Source: an uncultured Bacilli bacterium (GTDB taxonomy: Bacteria; Bacillota_I; Bacilli_A; RF39; UBA660). From it: DNA of 34,837 bases. How positions within the stretch are numbered: the stretch's first letter is position 1; each line of letters starts with the position of its first letter. Where the stretch lies: positions 1 through 34,837 of the forward strand of contig CANROW010000013.1 in NCBI GenBank assembly GCA_947632345.1, written 5' to 3'. Made by a program: the position numbers and the translations under genes. The notes under the pieces are model-generated. The model was given only the letters and a program-made list of their open reading frames with translations. It had not been told where the DNA came from and searched no databases. Positions 1-6,906 of this stretch are shown here, piece after piece.

Positions 1-138
1 ATATTGTTTTATGAAGTATTACCAGGAGAAAAATGTTTCTTTGTCATAGTAAATGGTGATACATTGTATAAATATCGTTTGACAAAAGCGTATTTGGAAA
101 GAGAAGAGTTAGAAAAACATCAACAAAAAATAGATTAG
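1..138 (+). CDS. C-terminal fragment of an unrecognised protein (5' end outside window)
   Basis: Reading frame 1 is open from the first base to a TAG at 136-138 and gives the last 45 residues of a protein. It has a short beta-rich stretch (LPGEKCFFVIVNGDTLYKY) followed by a charged helical tail (LEREELEKHQQKID). An AAGGTGA ribosome site for the next gene follows directly, so the two are probably co-transcribed. A SipW-type signal peptidase would be a sensible neighbour for the exported protein downstream, but the visible tail does not look like one. I do not recognise the family. The coding call rests on the open frame and the spacing to the next gene. Confidence 0.55.
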   Translation: MLFYEVLPGEKCFFVIVNGDTLYKYRLTKAYLEREELEKHQQKID

Positions 139-156
139 ATATGAAGGTGATAGACA

Positions 157-747
157 GTGCGAATACTAAAGAAAATATATATTTATCCAATTTTGGTGTT
201 GGCAGTTTGTTCTATTACCATTGTATGTGCTTCATTCTCAGAAAATATGACAATAATGGGAGAGGCATATTTGCGGGTTGATGAAGAGATCAGAATAACA
301 GATTTAAAGATGTTAAGTACAAATGATAGTAGTTTCGAAAAGTACAATAGTAAATATTCAAAAAATTCAACCAGTATGTTTGTGACGTTACCACAAACGA
401 CATCAACAATAACTTATCAAGTGACAATTGAAAATAAGTCTAATTATGTCTATGTCATTAGTGATATAACAGATGAGCTAATTAATAGTGAAATTATTTA
501 TACAGTAGATGATTATAAAATAGGGCAAGGCTTAGATCGCAAATCCATAACGACTATAAATATAACTTTTAAATATAAAAACGGAACAAGTGTATTGCCA
601 TCTAATATAGATCAAATAGCTAATATTTATTTTAAGTTTGAAAGACCACAAGCCATTCAATTGTCTTATAACAATTCTATTAGTAAAACACATTGTACGG
701 ATGTACAATGCGCTTTAGATGAGTTGTATGAATTATTAGGAGGGTAA
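157..747 (+). CDS. Small exported beta-rich surface protein (TasA-like style), unknown function
   Basis: Starts at a GTG six bases after AAGGTGA (144-150). Residues 1-26 are a signal peptide or anchor: basic MRILKK, then a hydrophobic run ending near VCASFS. The remaining ~170 residues are rich in Ser, Thr, Asn and beta-forming residues, with a stretch of alternating strands (SDSTITYQVTIENKS-like, about residues 78-95) typical of extracellular Ig-like or TasA-like folds. The C-terminus (about residues 170-196) carries YNNS...DVQCALDELY, a short module that recurs near the N-termini of the two downstream proteins. It overlaps the next gene's ribosome site and is probably in one operon with it. 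A degenerate copy of its 3' end reappears at about 2300-2339. Surface location is well supported by the signal sequence; the function is not known to me. Confidence 0.8.
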   Translation: MRILKKIYIYPILVLAVCSITIVCASFSENMTIMGEAYLRVDEEIRITDLKMLSTNDSSFEKYNSKYSKNSTSMFVTLPQTTSTITYQVTIENKSNYVYVISDITDELINSEIIYTVDDYKIGQGLDRKSITTINITFKYKNGTSVLPSNIDQIANIYFKFERPQAIQLSYNNSISKTHCTDVQCALDELYELLGG

Positions 748-748
748 G

Positions 749-2272
749 ATGATGGATAATCAAACCAAAAGAGCTAACATAATTGCCTTAATAGTAATAA
801 TAATTTTGTCATCAGTAACAGTGGTATCAGCGACTATTACAATAATAACCAGCAGTGATGTAATCTATGATAATACTACAAGTGGAGGAAGCTCGAAAAC
901 TGTTCAGGGTTCAATAGACGAATTGTATAAAAAAGCTGAAATATTGAGTGAAGAAAAGGAAAAAGCCCAGAGCCCAGAACCAGAAATGGATAAAGTATAT
1001 AAAGATGAAATTCTTAATGGTGCGGATCCCGTTTTAAAAGGTGGAATGATTCCGGTAACTATTGATGGTGGTGGCGCTGTTAAATATGCCAGTCTTAACA
1101 GCAAGTGGTATAGTTATAAAGAGAAAGAATGGGCTAATGCGGTCATACTAGTAGATAATCCAAGTAAGAATTATAAAAAAGGAGATACTATTAACCCAGA
1201 TGATATTGAAAGTTATTTTGTTTGGATACCGAGATATCGTTATAAAATATGGGATCTTGGATTATATACTAGTACCTATAGTCTTGGTGATCTAACTGAT
1301 GATTGGAATTCAGATACATCAGTTGGACATATAACTGGTAATGCTCGTCTTATTGATATTGTTTTTGAAACAAAAGACAATCCTACCAAAGATGGTGTTG
1401 ATAATGAATGTACTACACCACTTAACGCGGGTGATAGTGGTCATTGTAATGTCGGTGATTATATGACCCATCCAGCGTTTATCAATTTTGATGTCAATGG
1501 ATTTTGGGTTGGAAAGTTTGAAATGGGATATGAAAATAATCAAATTATAGTAAAGCCAAATGTTACTTCTTGGCGTTTTCAAACAGTAGGAACGTTTTTT
1601 AATACAGCATATAGTTACAATCGTGACTTAGATTCCCATATGATGAAAAATACAGAATGGGGAGCCGTTGCTTATTTATCTCACTCAGCTTATGGTAAAG
1701 GAAGTGAGATAAATATCAATAATAATGAAAATTATTTGACTGGATATTCAGCGGCTGCTGGTACAGATCAAAGCACTTATCCGGGTACTTACGAAACTAC
1801 TTCTGATAAAACGCAACCGTATAATACAGCTACTGGTTATTTAGCTAGTACGACGGGGAATATAACAGGCATATATGATATGTCTGGTGGAGCGTTTGAA
1901 TATTTAGCCGCATATATGGATAATATAGTAGGAAGTAGCGGATTAACCGTCGATTTTATAAATTCTCATAAAAAATATTTTGATATTTATCCATCAGATA
2001 GTGATATTAATACTTATAATAAACGAATACTTGGTGATGCAACAGGTGAAATGGGTCCGTTTTATTATTACTATGATGGTGATAATGAGAAGCGTTATCA
2101 TAACGCCTGGTACGTTGACAGTTCATACTTTGTGTTCTCTTCGCACCCTTGGGTCGATCGAGGCAGCAATTACAGCTTCGGTGTGCTAGCCGGTCAGTTC
2201 TACTTCAATAGAAATACGGGCGGTCTAGGTTCTGACTTCGGGTCGCGCCTCGTCCTTGCATTTAATAATTGA
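749..2272 (+). CDS. Surface protein with FGE-like C-type-lectin fold; candidate DGR target, copy 1
   Basis: 507 aa. AGGAGG at 738-743 precedes two adjacent ATGs (749 and 752); either could be used. Residues ~8-31 form a hydrophobic signal anchor, followed by the YDN...VQGSIDELYKK module (~residues 40-64), an acidic linker, and from ~115 a domain like those of the formylglycine-generating-enzyme/sulfatase-modifying family: FVWIPRYRYKIW, FWVGKFEMGY, MMKNTEWGAVAYLSHS and YDMSGGAFEY are visible. The extreme C-terminus (W.DRG...GVLAGQFYF...GSRLVL) has the layout of C-type-lectin variable regions of diversity-generating retroelements. This segment is GC-richer than the rest of the gene. By family knowledge such proteins display a variable ligand-binding face; a catalytic role is not implied. 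It is a close paralogue of the next gene. The RT and template are not in this window, so the DGR link is inferred from the substitution pattern. Confidence 0.85.
   Translation: MMDNQTKRANIIALIVIIILSSVTVVSATITIITSSDVIYDNTTSGGSSKTVQGSIDELYKKAEILSEEKEKAQSPEPEMDKVYKDEILNGADPVLKGGMIPVTIDGGGAVKYASLNSKWYSYKEKEWANAVILVDNPSKNYKKGDTINPDDIESYFVWIPRYRYKIWDLGLYTSTYSLGDLTDDWNSDTSVGHITGNARLIDIVFETKDNPTKDGVDNECTTPLNAGDSGHCNVGDYMTHPAFINFDVNGFWVGKFEMGYENNQIIVKPNVTSWRFQTVGTFFNTAYSYNRDLDSHMMKNTEWGAVAYLSHSAYGKGSEININNNENYLTGYSAAAGTDQSTYPGTYETTSDKTQPYNTATGYLASTTGNITGIYDMSGGAFEYLAAYMDNIVGSSGLTVDFINSHKKYFDIYPSDSDINTYNKRILGDATGEMGPFYYYYDGDNEKRYHNAWYVDSSYFVFSSHPWVDRGSNYSFGVLAGQFYFNRNTGGLGSDFGSRLVLAFNN
2102..2257 (+). 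other. Candidate DGR variable region VR1
   Basis: Final 52 coding triplets before the tail of copy 1, in exact register and equal length with 3651-3806. My hand count gives about 82 G+C in 156 bases, far above the flanking gene. Of the codons that differ from VR2, 16 keep the same pyrimidine third base and change only at positions 1 and/or 2 (for example AGT/GAT, TTC/CGC, AAT/CGT, AGC/TAC, GGT/TAT). This is what adenine mutagenesis of AAC/AAT template codons produces. The invariant stretch GGGTCRCGCCTCGT at the 3' end is in the position of an IMH element. The template repeat itself is not visible here. Confidence 0.7.
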
Positions 2273-2275
2273 GAC

Positions 2276-2291
2276 TTTTTAAATTTAAAAA
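2276..2291. repeat. 16-bp AT palindrome just after VR1 gene
   Basis: Bases 2276-2291 read TTTTTAAATTTAAAAA, a perfect palindrome four bases after the TGA stop. A comparable A/T-only dyad follows copy 2 after its stop (about 3822-3840). In some DGRs a hairpin just 3' of the variable region assists mutagenic homing. These elements are A/T-only and could equally be chance in such AT-rich DNA, so I make no functional claim. Confidence 0.35.
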
Positions 2292-2299
2292 TGAAATTG

Positions 2300-2339
2300 C
2301 TGACGTACAAATGTACCTTAGATGAATTATTAGGAGGGT
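2300..2339 (+). pseudogene. Remnant of the 3' end of the 157-747 gene, carried by tandem duplication
   Basis: The 70-base gap before copy 2 matches the last ~50 bases of the gene at 157-747: GACGTACAA, CTTAGATGA and ATTATTAGGAGGGTAAGATGATGG are all recognisable, with about eight bases deleted (GTTGTATG at 722-729 has no counterpart) and small changes. It no longer encodes the original peptide, but it keeps the AGGAGGG ribosome site that now serves copy 2. This shows that the duplicated unit began inside the upstream gene. Confidence 0.75.
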
Positions 2340-2342
2340 AAG

Positions 2343-3821
2343 ATGATGGATAATCAAAACAAAAGAACTAAAATAATTGCCTTAATAGTAATAATATTTT
2401 TGTTATCATTAACGGGTGTATCAGCTGCTATTACGATAATATCAAGTAGTGATGTAACTTATGATAATACTAATAGTGGTGGAAGTTATAAAAATGTCCA
2501 AGGCTCAATAGATGAATTATATAAAAAGGCCGAAATATTGAGCGTAGTCTATAAAGATGAAATTCTTAATGGTGCGGATCCCGTTTTAAAAGGTGGAATG
2601 ATTCCGGTAACTATTGATGGTGATGGTGCTGTAAAGTATGCAAGTCTTTATAGTAAGTGGTATAGTTATGAGGAAAAAAAGTGGGCTAATGCGGTCATAC
2701 TAGTAGATAATCCAAGTAAGAATTATAAAAAGGGCGATACTATCAAAGAATCTGATATTGAAAGTTATTTTGTTTGGATACCGAGATATCGTTATAAAAT
2801 ATGGGATCTTGGATTATATACTAGTGCCTATAGTCTTGGTGATTTAACTGATGATGCTAATTCAGCTACATCATTTAGACATATAAGTGGTAATGCTCGT
2901 CTTATTGATATTGTTTTTGAAACAAAGGATAACCCTACCAAAGATGGTGTTGATAATGGGTGTACTACACCGCTTACCGCCGGTGATAGTGGTCATTGTA
3001 ATGTCGGTGATTATATGACCCATCCCGCGTTTATCAACTTTGATGTAAATGGACTTTGGGTCGGAAAGTTTGAAATGGGATATCAGAATAGTCAAATTAT
3101 AGTAAAGCCAAATGTTACTTCGTGGCAAAATCAAACAGTAGAAACATTTTTTAATACGGCATATAGTTACAATCGTGACTTAGATTCCCATATGATGAAG
3201 AATACAGAATGGGGAGCTGTTGCTTATTTATCTCACTCAGCTTATGGTAAAGGAAGTGAGATAAATATCAATAATAATACAAGTCTTAAGACTGGATATT
3301 CAGCGGCTGCTGGTACGGATCAAAGTACTTATCCAGGCACTTACGGAACTACTCCTGATAAAACGCAATCATATAATACAGCTACTGGCTATTTAGCTAG
3401 TACGACGGGAAATATAACGGGTGTATATGATATGTCTGGTGGAGCGCATGAATATTTGGCTGCATATATGGATAATATAGTAGGAGATAGTGGATTAACC
3501 GTCGATTTTATAAATGAACATAAAAAATATTTTGATATTTATCCATCAGATAGCAATGCTTCGAATTTTAATAACCGTATACTTGGTGATGCAACAGGTG
3601 AAATGGGGCCATTTTATTATTATTACGATGATCCTGGAAAACGCTATCATAACGCCTGGTACGCTGATGATTCCGAATTTGTGCGCTCTTCGAAACCTTG
3701 GTTCCATCGAAGCGGCCGTTTCTACGTCGGGGTGTTAGCCGGTCAGTTCTACTTTTGTGGTACAGAAGGCTATGCCTATCCTGAATACGGGTCACGCCTC
3801 GTGTTAAGTTTTAAGAATTAA
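2343..3821 (+). CDS. Surface protein with FGE-like C-type-lectin fold; candidate DGR target, copy 2
   Basis: 492 aa, with two adjacent ATGs (2343, 2346) after a duplicated AGGAGGG. The architecture matches copy 1: signal anchor (~residues 8-31), YDN...VQGSIDELYKK module, a linker shorter by about 14 residues, the FGE-like domain (FVWIPRYRYKIW, LWVGKFEMGY, MMKNTEWGAVAYLSHS, YDMSGGAHEY), and a C-terminal lectin-like segment with WFHRSG, GVLAGQFYF and YGSRLVLSF. The last segment differs from copy 1 mostly at first and second codon positions. Like its paralogue it is predicted to sit on the cell surface and show a diversified binding face. Its ligand is unknown. It may share a transcript with the two upstream genes, because no promoter is evident in the 70-base gap. 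Confidence 0.85.
   Translation: MMDNQNKRTKIIALIVIIFLLSLTGVSAAITIISSSDVTYDNTNSGGSYKNVQGSIDELYKKAEILSVVYKDEILNGADPVLKGGMIPVTIDGDGAVKYASLYSKWYSYEEKKWANAVILVDNPSKNYKKGDTIKESDIESYFVWIPRYRYKIWDLGLYTSAYSLGDLTDDANSATSFRHISGNARLIDIVFETKDNPTKDGVDNGCTTPLTAGDSGHCNVGDYMTHPAFINFDVNGLWVGKFEMGYQNSQIIVKPNVTSWQNQTVETFFNTAYSYNRDLDSHMMKNTEWGAVAYLSHSAYGKGSEININNNTSLKTGYSAAAGTDQSTYPGTYGTTPDKTQSYNTATGYLASTTGNITGVYDMSGGAHEYLAAYMDNIVGDSGLTVDFINEHKKYFDIYPSDSNASNFNNRILGDATGEMGPFYYYYDDPGKRYHNAWYADDSEFVRSSKPWFHRSGRFYVGVLAGQFYFCGTEGYAYPEYGSRLVLSFKN
3651..3806 (+). other. Candidate DGR variable region VR2
   Basis: Aligns with 2102-2257 without gaps. It starts at the shared AACGCCTGGTACG and ends in GGGTCACGCCTCGTG. Differences from VR1 concentrate in codons corresponding to residues 440-464 and 472-482 of copy 2. 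Sixteen differing codons keep a common T or C in third position. Conserved anchors between the variable stretches are CCTTGG, GTGTTAGCCGGTCAGTTCTAC and the 3' block. The RT and template are outside the window or elsewhere in the genome. Confidence 0.7.
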
Positions 3822-3867
3822 AATTTAAAAAAATTTTTAATTATTTTATTTGAAACTTTCATCAACA

Positions 3868-3891
3868 TTTTTGCTTTTTTTTAAGCAAAAA
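3868..3891 (+). terminator. Possible weak terminator after surface-gene cluster
   Basis: TTTTTGCTT (3868-3876), a six-T loop and AAGCAAAAA (3883-3891) form a 9-bp perfect stem. It is followed by TAATTTTTAA instead of a continuous T run. It lies 47 bases after the stop of copy 2. The stem contains only two G:C pairs, so strength is doubtful. Confidence 0.4.
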
Positions 3892-3950
3892 TAATTTTTA
3901 AATTATAGAATTTATAGTAACTCTAAATTGAAAAAATTAGGAGTTTAGAT

Positions 3951-4133
3951 TGATATAAATGTAGGTGATAAAAAAATTTGCCAAGTAATTAAATGGTGAA
4001 AATTAAAATGTTTGAAGCAGTATATGATGTAATGCTCAGAGTGTAGACAAACCCTTAGTTTTTTTCTGAAGTTTGGTCTAAACTTTTCCAACAACCAAGT
4101 GGTAGGTGAATGAAATTTATTTCATTCTTTTTT
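3951..4133 (+). ncRNA. Candidate small structured RNA in the 401-base gap before proS
   Basis: No gene fits in 3822-4222. Within it, TGATATAAAT (3951-3960) is an extended -10-like box, and a strong hairpin plus T run ends at 4133. Together these delimit a transcript of roughly 165 bases starting near 3966. An internal hairpin pairs TAGAC (4044-4048) and AAAC (4049-4052) with GTTT (4071-4074) and GTCTA (4076-4080), with TTAG/CTGA pairing further in. The proS promoter lies beyond the terminator, so this looks like a separate unit and not a leader. I could not match it to 6S, tmRNA, SRP RNA, RNase P or a T-box. It may also be non-functional spacer. Confidence 0.3.
4108..4133 (+). terminator. Rho-independent terminator upstream of proS
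   Basis: GAATGAAA (4108-4115), loop TTTA and TTTCATTC (4120-4127) form a perfect 8-bp stem followed by six T residues. It lies upstream of the proS promoter and would end either readthrough from the surface genes or the candidate small RNA. Confidence 0.75.
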
Positions 4134-4161
4134 ATTGCAATTGTAAATATAATATTTTATC

Positions 4162-4193
4162 TTGTAGATATTTTTGTTTTTGTATAATATAAT
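4162..4193 (+). promoter_or_regulatory. Probable SigA-type promoter of proS
   Basis: TTGTAG (4162-4167) lies upstream of two overlapping TATAAT hexamers (4183-4188 and 4188-4193), with spacers of 15 or 20 bases. Neither spacing is ideal, but the position between the terminator and the ribosome site AAGGAGTG makes this the likely start region. Confidence 0.55.
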
Positions 4194-4222
4194 ATAGATA
4201 TGTTTAAAAAAGGAGTGAAATT

Positions 4223-5647
4223 ATGGCAAATGAATTAAAAGAAATTACTAGCCGTGATGTCGATTTTGCTAAGTGGTATACTGATGTTGTCAAAAAGGCC
4301 GATCTAGTAGATTATTCGCAAGTAAAAGGAAGTATGGTTATTCGACCATATGGTTATGCTATCTGGGAAAATATGCAGAAAATATTGGATCAAGAATTTA
4401 AAAAGACAAATCATGAAAACGTCCAAATGCCGATGTTTATTCCTGAGAGCTTACTAAATGTTGAAAAGGAGCACGTTGAAGGATTTGCTCCAGAGGTAGC
4501 TTGGGTTACACACGGAGGAAATGATAAACTTGAAGAGAGAATGTGTGTTAGACCGACGAGTGAAGTTTTATTTTGTGAACACTTCAAAAGAATTATTAAA
4601 TCATATCGTGATTTGCCTCTTTTATATAATCAGTGGTGCACGATCGTTCGTTGGGAGAAGACTACTCGTCCTTTCTTGCGCAGTCGTGAGATTTTATGGC
4701 AAGAAGGACATACGATGCACGCAACTAGTGAAGAAGCTAAAGAAGAGACTTTGCGGATGTTGAAAGTATATGAAGATTTTCAGAGAAATGTTTTAGCGCT
4801 TCCTGTCATCGTCGGTAAGAAGACCGATAAAGAAAAATTTGCTGGAGCTGAAGCAAGTTATACTTTGGAAGCAATGATGTATGATGGAGTAGCTCTTCAA
4901 AATGGAACAACGCATTACTTTGGAAATGGTTTTGCGAAAGCTTTTGGTATTGAATATTTGGATAAAGAAAATAAGATGGTTACACCATACCAAACATCGT
5001 GGGGAGTTACGACGCGAATGATCGGAGCAATTATTATGACTCATGGTGATGATAATGGTCTCGTTTTACCACCAAATATTGCTCCTTATAAGGCTATTGT
5101 CATACCAATTGGTAAAGATGAAAATGTTTTAGCGCAAGCTAATGCTATTAAAGATAAATTAATAGCCAAAGATATATCAACAAAAATAGATTTAACTGAT
5201 AAGACGCCCGGTTATAAATTTGCTGAAGCGGAAGTTAAGGGATATCCAATTCGCATTGAAGTTGGTCCAAGAGATTTGGCCAATGGTCTTGTCACATTAG
5301 TTCGGCGTGATACACTTGAAAAGATGCAAGTCAAGTTAGAAGATATTAATTCTGAGGTGGACAAATTACTAGTTGATATCCAACAAAATCTTTATGACCG
5401 CGCTTTGAAAAGAAGAGATTCAATGATTTATGAGGCTAATAATTATGAAGAATTCACAGATATTGCTCTTCATAAATCGGGATTTATTAAAGTTAACTGG
5501 TGTGGTGATGTCGCTTGTGAAAATAAGATTAAGGATGATTTTGGTATTAAATCACGTTGCTTAATTGAAAATGAAGAAGTGACTGGACCATGTGTATGCT
5601 GCGGACGTGAAGCTAAACATCGTATCTATTTCGGTCGTCAGTACTAA
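4223..5647 (+). CDS. proS: Prolyl-tRNA synthetase, archaeal/eukaryotic type (ProS type 3)
   Basis: Charges tRNA-Pro with proline in the cytoplasm. 474 aa, the usual length of the compact archaeal/eukaryote-like class that lacks the bacterial editing insertion. Class II motifs are visible: the motif 1 region IRPYGYAIWENMQ, RPTSEV, WCTIVRWE followed by RPFLRSREILWQEGHTMHAT (motif 2), and a motif 3 segment ending in SWGVTTRMIGAIIMTHGDD. The anticodon-binding domain begins near residue 290 (YKAIVIPIG). The C-terminus has the zinc-type cysteines C-GDVAC and CVCCG and ends in FGRQY, typical of this class. ATG follows AAGGAGTG with good spacing. Monocistronic: its own promoter, and a terminator overlapping the stop codon. 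Confidence 0.96.
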   Translation: MANELKEITSRDVDFAKWYTDVVKKADLVDYSQVKGSMVIRPYGYAIWENMQKILDQEFKKTNHENVQMPMFIPESLLNVEKEHVEGFAPEVAWVTHGGNDKLEERMCVRPTSEVLFCEHFKRIIKSYRDLPLLYNQWCTIVRWEKTTRPFLRSREILWQEGHTMHATSEEAKEETLRMLKVYEDFQRNVLALPVIVGKKTDKEKFAGAEASYTLEAMMYDGVALQNGTTHYFGNGFAKAFGIEYLDKENKMVTPYQTSWGVTTRMIGAIIMTHGDDNGLVLPPNIAPYKAIVIPIGKDENVLAQANAIKDKLIAKDISTKIDLTDKTPGYKFAEAEVKGYPIRIEVGPRDLANGLVTLVRRDTLEKMQVKLEDINSEVDKLLVDIQQNLYDRALKRRDSMIYEANNYEEFTDIALHKSGFIKVNWCGDVACENKIKDDFGIKSRCLIENEEVTGPCVCCGREAKHRIYFGRQY

Positions 5648-5676
5648 AGAAAGTTTTAACATACTTTCTTTTTTTT
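5647..5676 (+). terminator. Terminator of proS
   Basis: AAGAAAGT (5647-5654) pairs with ACTTTCTT (5663-5670) around an 8-base loop, followed by an unbroken T run to 5676. The first base of the stem is the last base of the proS stop codon. Confidence 0.8.
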
Positions 5677-5685
5677 GTCCTTTTT

Positions 5686-5715
5686 TCGACATTTTTTTCA
5701 TATCTATCGTAATAA
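5686..5715 (+). promoter_or_regulatory. Possible promoter of the SPOR-radC-mre-spoIVF operon
   Basis: TCGACA (5686-5691) and TAATAA (5710-5715) are 18 bases apart, just after the proS terminator and 21 bases before the first gene of the operon. The match is weak, but the location between terminator and operon demands a promoter here. Confidence 0.35.
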
Positions 5716-5736
5716 TATAAAAATAGAGGTGAAGAT

Positions 5737-6201
5737 ATGAAAAAGAAATTGATTAGGGGAGTGATAATACCACTTTTATTTGCGATTACTCTTGGCTTTT
5801 ATGGAGCTAAGATAGCTTATCAATTCTATCAAGTTAAGAAGGCTTTGAATGAACGCACTTTTAATGCTTATGCAATCCAGTATGGCGTTTACACCAGTCC
5901 AACAACACTAGAAAAAAATTTGGCCAATCTCGATGACTATGTCGTCAGTTTAGAAGACGGAAAGTATTATATTTATCTAGGTTTTACGACTGATTATAAC
6001 AATCTCAGTAAAATGCGTAGTTTATATGCTAATAAAGATATAAACGTCTATACGAAAGAAGTCTTCATTGATAATGATGAATTTGTCAGCAGTCTTGAAC
6101 AATTTGATGTTCTATTAGCGAGTGTCAATAAAGAAGAAGATATCATTTCGGTCAATGAAGCTATTTTATCGAGTTATGATGAAATAATTTTAGGTAATTA
6201 A
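5737..6201 (+). CDS. Membrane-anchored SPOR-like protein, SpoIIB-like by position
   Basis: 154 aa. Residues ~7-27 are a single hydrophobic anchor after MKKKLIR. Residues ~45-110 resemble the SPOR peptidoglycan-binding fold: AYAIQYGVYTSPTTLEKNL, then YYIYLGFTTDYNN and INVYTKEVFI. SPOR proteins bind denuded glycan strands at septa. In B. subtilis, SpoIIB, a SPOR protein acting at the sporulation septum, sits directly upstream of maf-radC-mre. Here the protein occupies the same place directly before radC, which supports a SpoIIB-like role. The family match is by pattern and the SpoIIB identity is inferred from synteny. The start follows GAGGTGAAGAT. Confidence 0.75.
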   Translation: MKKKLIRGVIIPLLFAITLGFYGAKIAYQFYQVKKALNERTFNAYAIQYGVYTSPTTLEKNLANLDDYVVSLEDGKYYIYLGFTTDYNNLSKMRSLYANKDINVYTKEVFIDNDEFVSSLEQFDVLLASVNKEEDIISVNEAILSSYDEIILGN

Positions 6202-6234
6202 GTATTTGTCTTCAATAATAGTATTGGTGATAAT

Positions 6235-6906
6235 ATGATAAAAGATCTTCCGCTTGAAGAACGCCCACGGGAAAGAGCTATTCATAATGGGATAGAAAAA
6301 CTCTCCAATAGCGAACTTCTTTCAATCATTTTACGAACTGGTACTAAAGAAAAGAGTGTTAAAGATTTATCGATAGAGATAATTGATTTAATTGGTGACA
6401 TCACTAATTTTCGTGATTTGACTATGAATAAACTATTGACAGTTAAAGGCATTGGTCAAGTTAAAGCAATTGAACTCATCAGTGTCATCGAATTCAGTAA
6501 AAGGATCTATCACGATACAAATAAAAATTATATTAAAATTATTAGTGCTCAGGATGTATTTGAAAATTATAAAAATCTATTTTTTGATGTAAAACAAGAA
6601 TTGTTCTATTGTCTTTATTTAGATAATAAAAATGTTGTTATTGAAAGGAAATTGTTATTTATGGGAACTATCAATCGCAGTGTAGTACATCCAAGGGAAA
6701 TATTTAAAAATGCCTATTTAACTTCGGCCTCTGGAATTATTTGTCTTCACAATCATCCCAGCGGTGATATTACGCCATCTCTAGAGGATAAAAGACTGAC
6801 AAAAGCTTTAGTGGAAATTGGTCAAATTCAGAATATTCCGGTCCTTGATCACGTCATCATCGGTGAAGATAATTATTTCAGTTTTGTGGAGAATGATCTA
6901 TTATGA
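6235..6906 (+). CDS. radC: RadC/UPF0758 family JAB-domain protein
   Basis: 223 aa, full length. N-terminal LPLEERPRERAIHNG and SNSELLSIILRTGT are followed by a helix-hairpin-helix (LLTVKGIGQVKAIEL, ~residues 70-85). The C-terminal JAB/MPN domain has a complete JAMM metal motif: H172-x-H174-x7-S182-x2-D185 (HNHPSGDITPSLED). Despite the historic name its role in DNA repair is doubtful; it is a predicted metalloprotease-like or nuclease-like protein. It overlaps mreC by four bases (ATGA), indicating translational coupling. B. subtilis also places radC immediately before the mre genes. Confidence 0.95.
   Translation: MIKDLPLEERPRERAIHNGIEKLSNSELLSIILRTGTKEKSVKDLSIEIIDLIGDITNFRDLTMNKLLTVKGIGQVKAIELISVIEFSKRIYHDTNKNYIKIISAQDVFENYKNLFFDVKQELFYCLYLDNKNVVIERKLLFMGTINRSVVHPREIFKNAYLTSASGIICLHNHPSGDITPSLEDKRLTKALVEIGQIQNIPVLDHVIIGEDNYFSFVENDLL

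Larger units (their letters stand above)
691..3821 (+). repeat. Tandem duplication: gene tail + FGE-like surface gene, two units
   Basis: Unit A runs from about 691 to the end of copy 1 (2272). Unit B runs from about 2300 to the end of copy 2 (3821). Long blocks are nearly identical in DNA, such as the segments around 1600-1720 and 3150-3270. Clustered amino-acid change is confined to the N-terminal linker, where copy 2 lacks about 14 residues, and to the terminal ~50 codons. Confidence 0.8.

Noticed and set aside
691-3821. Assembly artefact producing a false tandem copy
   Set aside because: The two units differ at many scattered positions, in a 14-residue linker deletion and in the variable segments, so they are genuine diverged copies.
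4031-4056. tRNA-like fragment (GCTCAGAGTGTAGA)
   Set aside because: Resembles a D-arm only; no acceptor, anticodon or T-arm pairing can be drawn around it.
3960-4133. T-box leader controlling proS
   Set aside because: AAGTGGTAGG loosely recalls the T-box core, but the conserved AGGGTGGNACCGCG is not present, stem I motifs are not evident, and a promoter lies between the terminator and proS.
1-4222. DGR template repeat or reverse transcriptase inside the window
   Set aside because: I looked for a second AACGCCTGG or GCCGGTCAG block beyond the two VRs and for an RT-type ORF; neither is present anywhere in the 34.8 kb.
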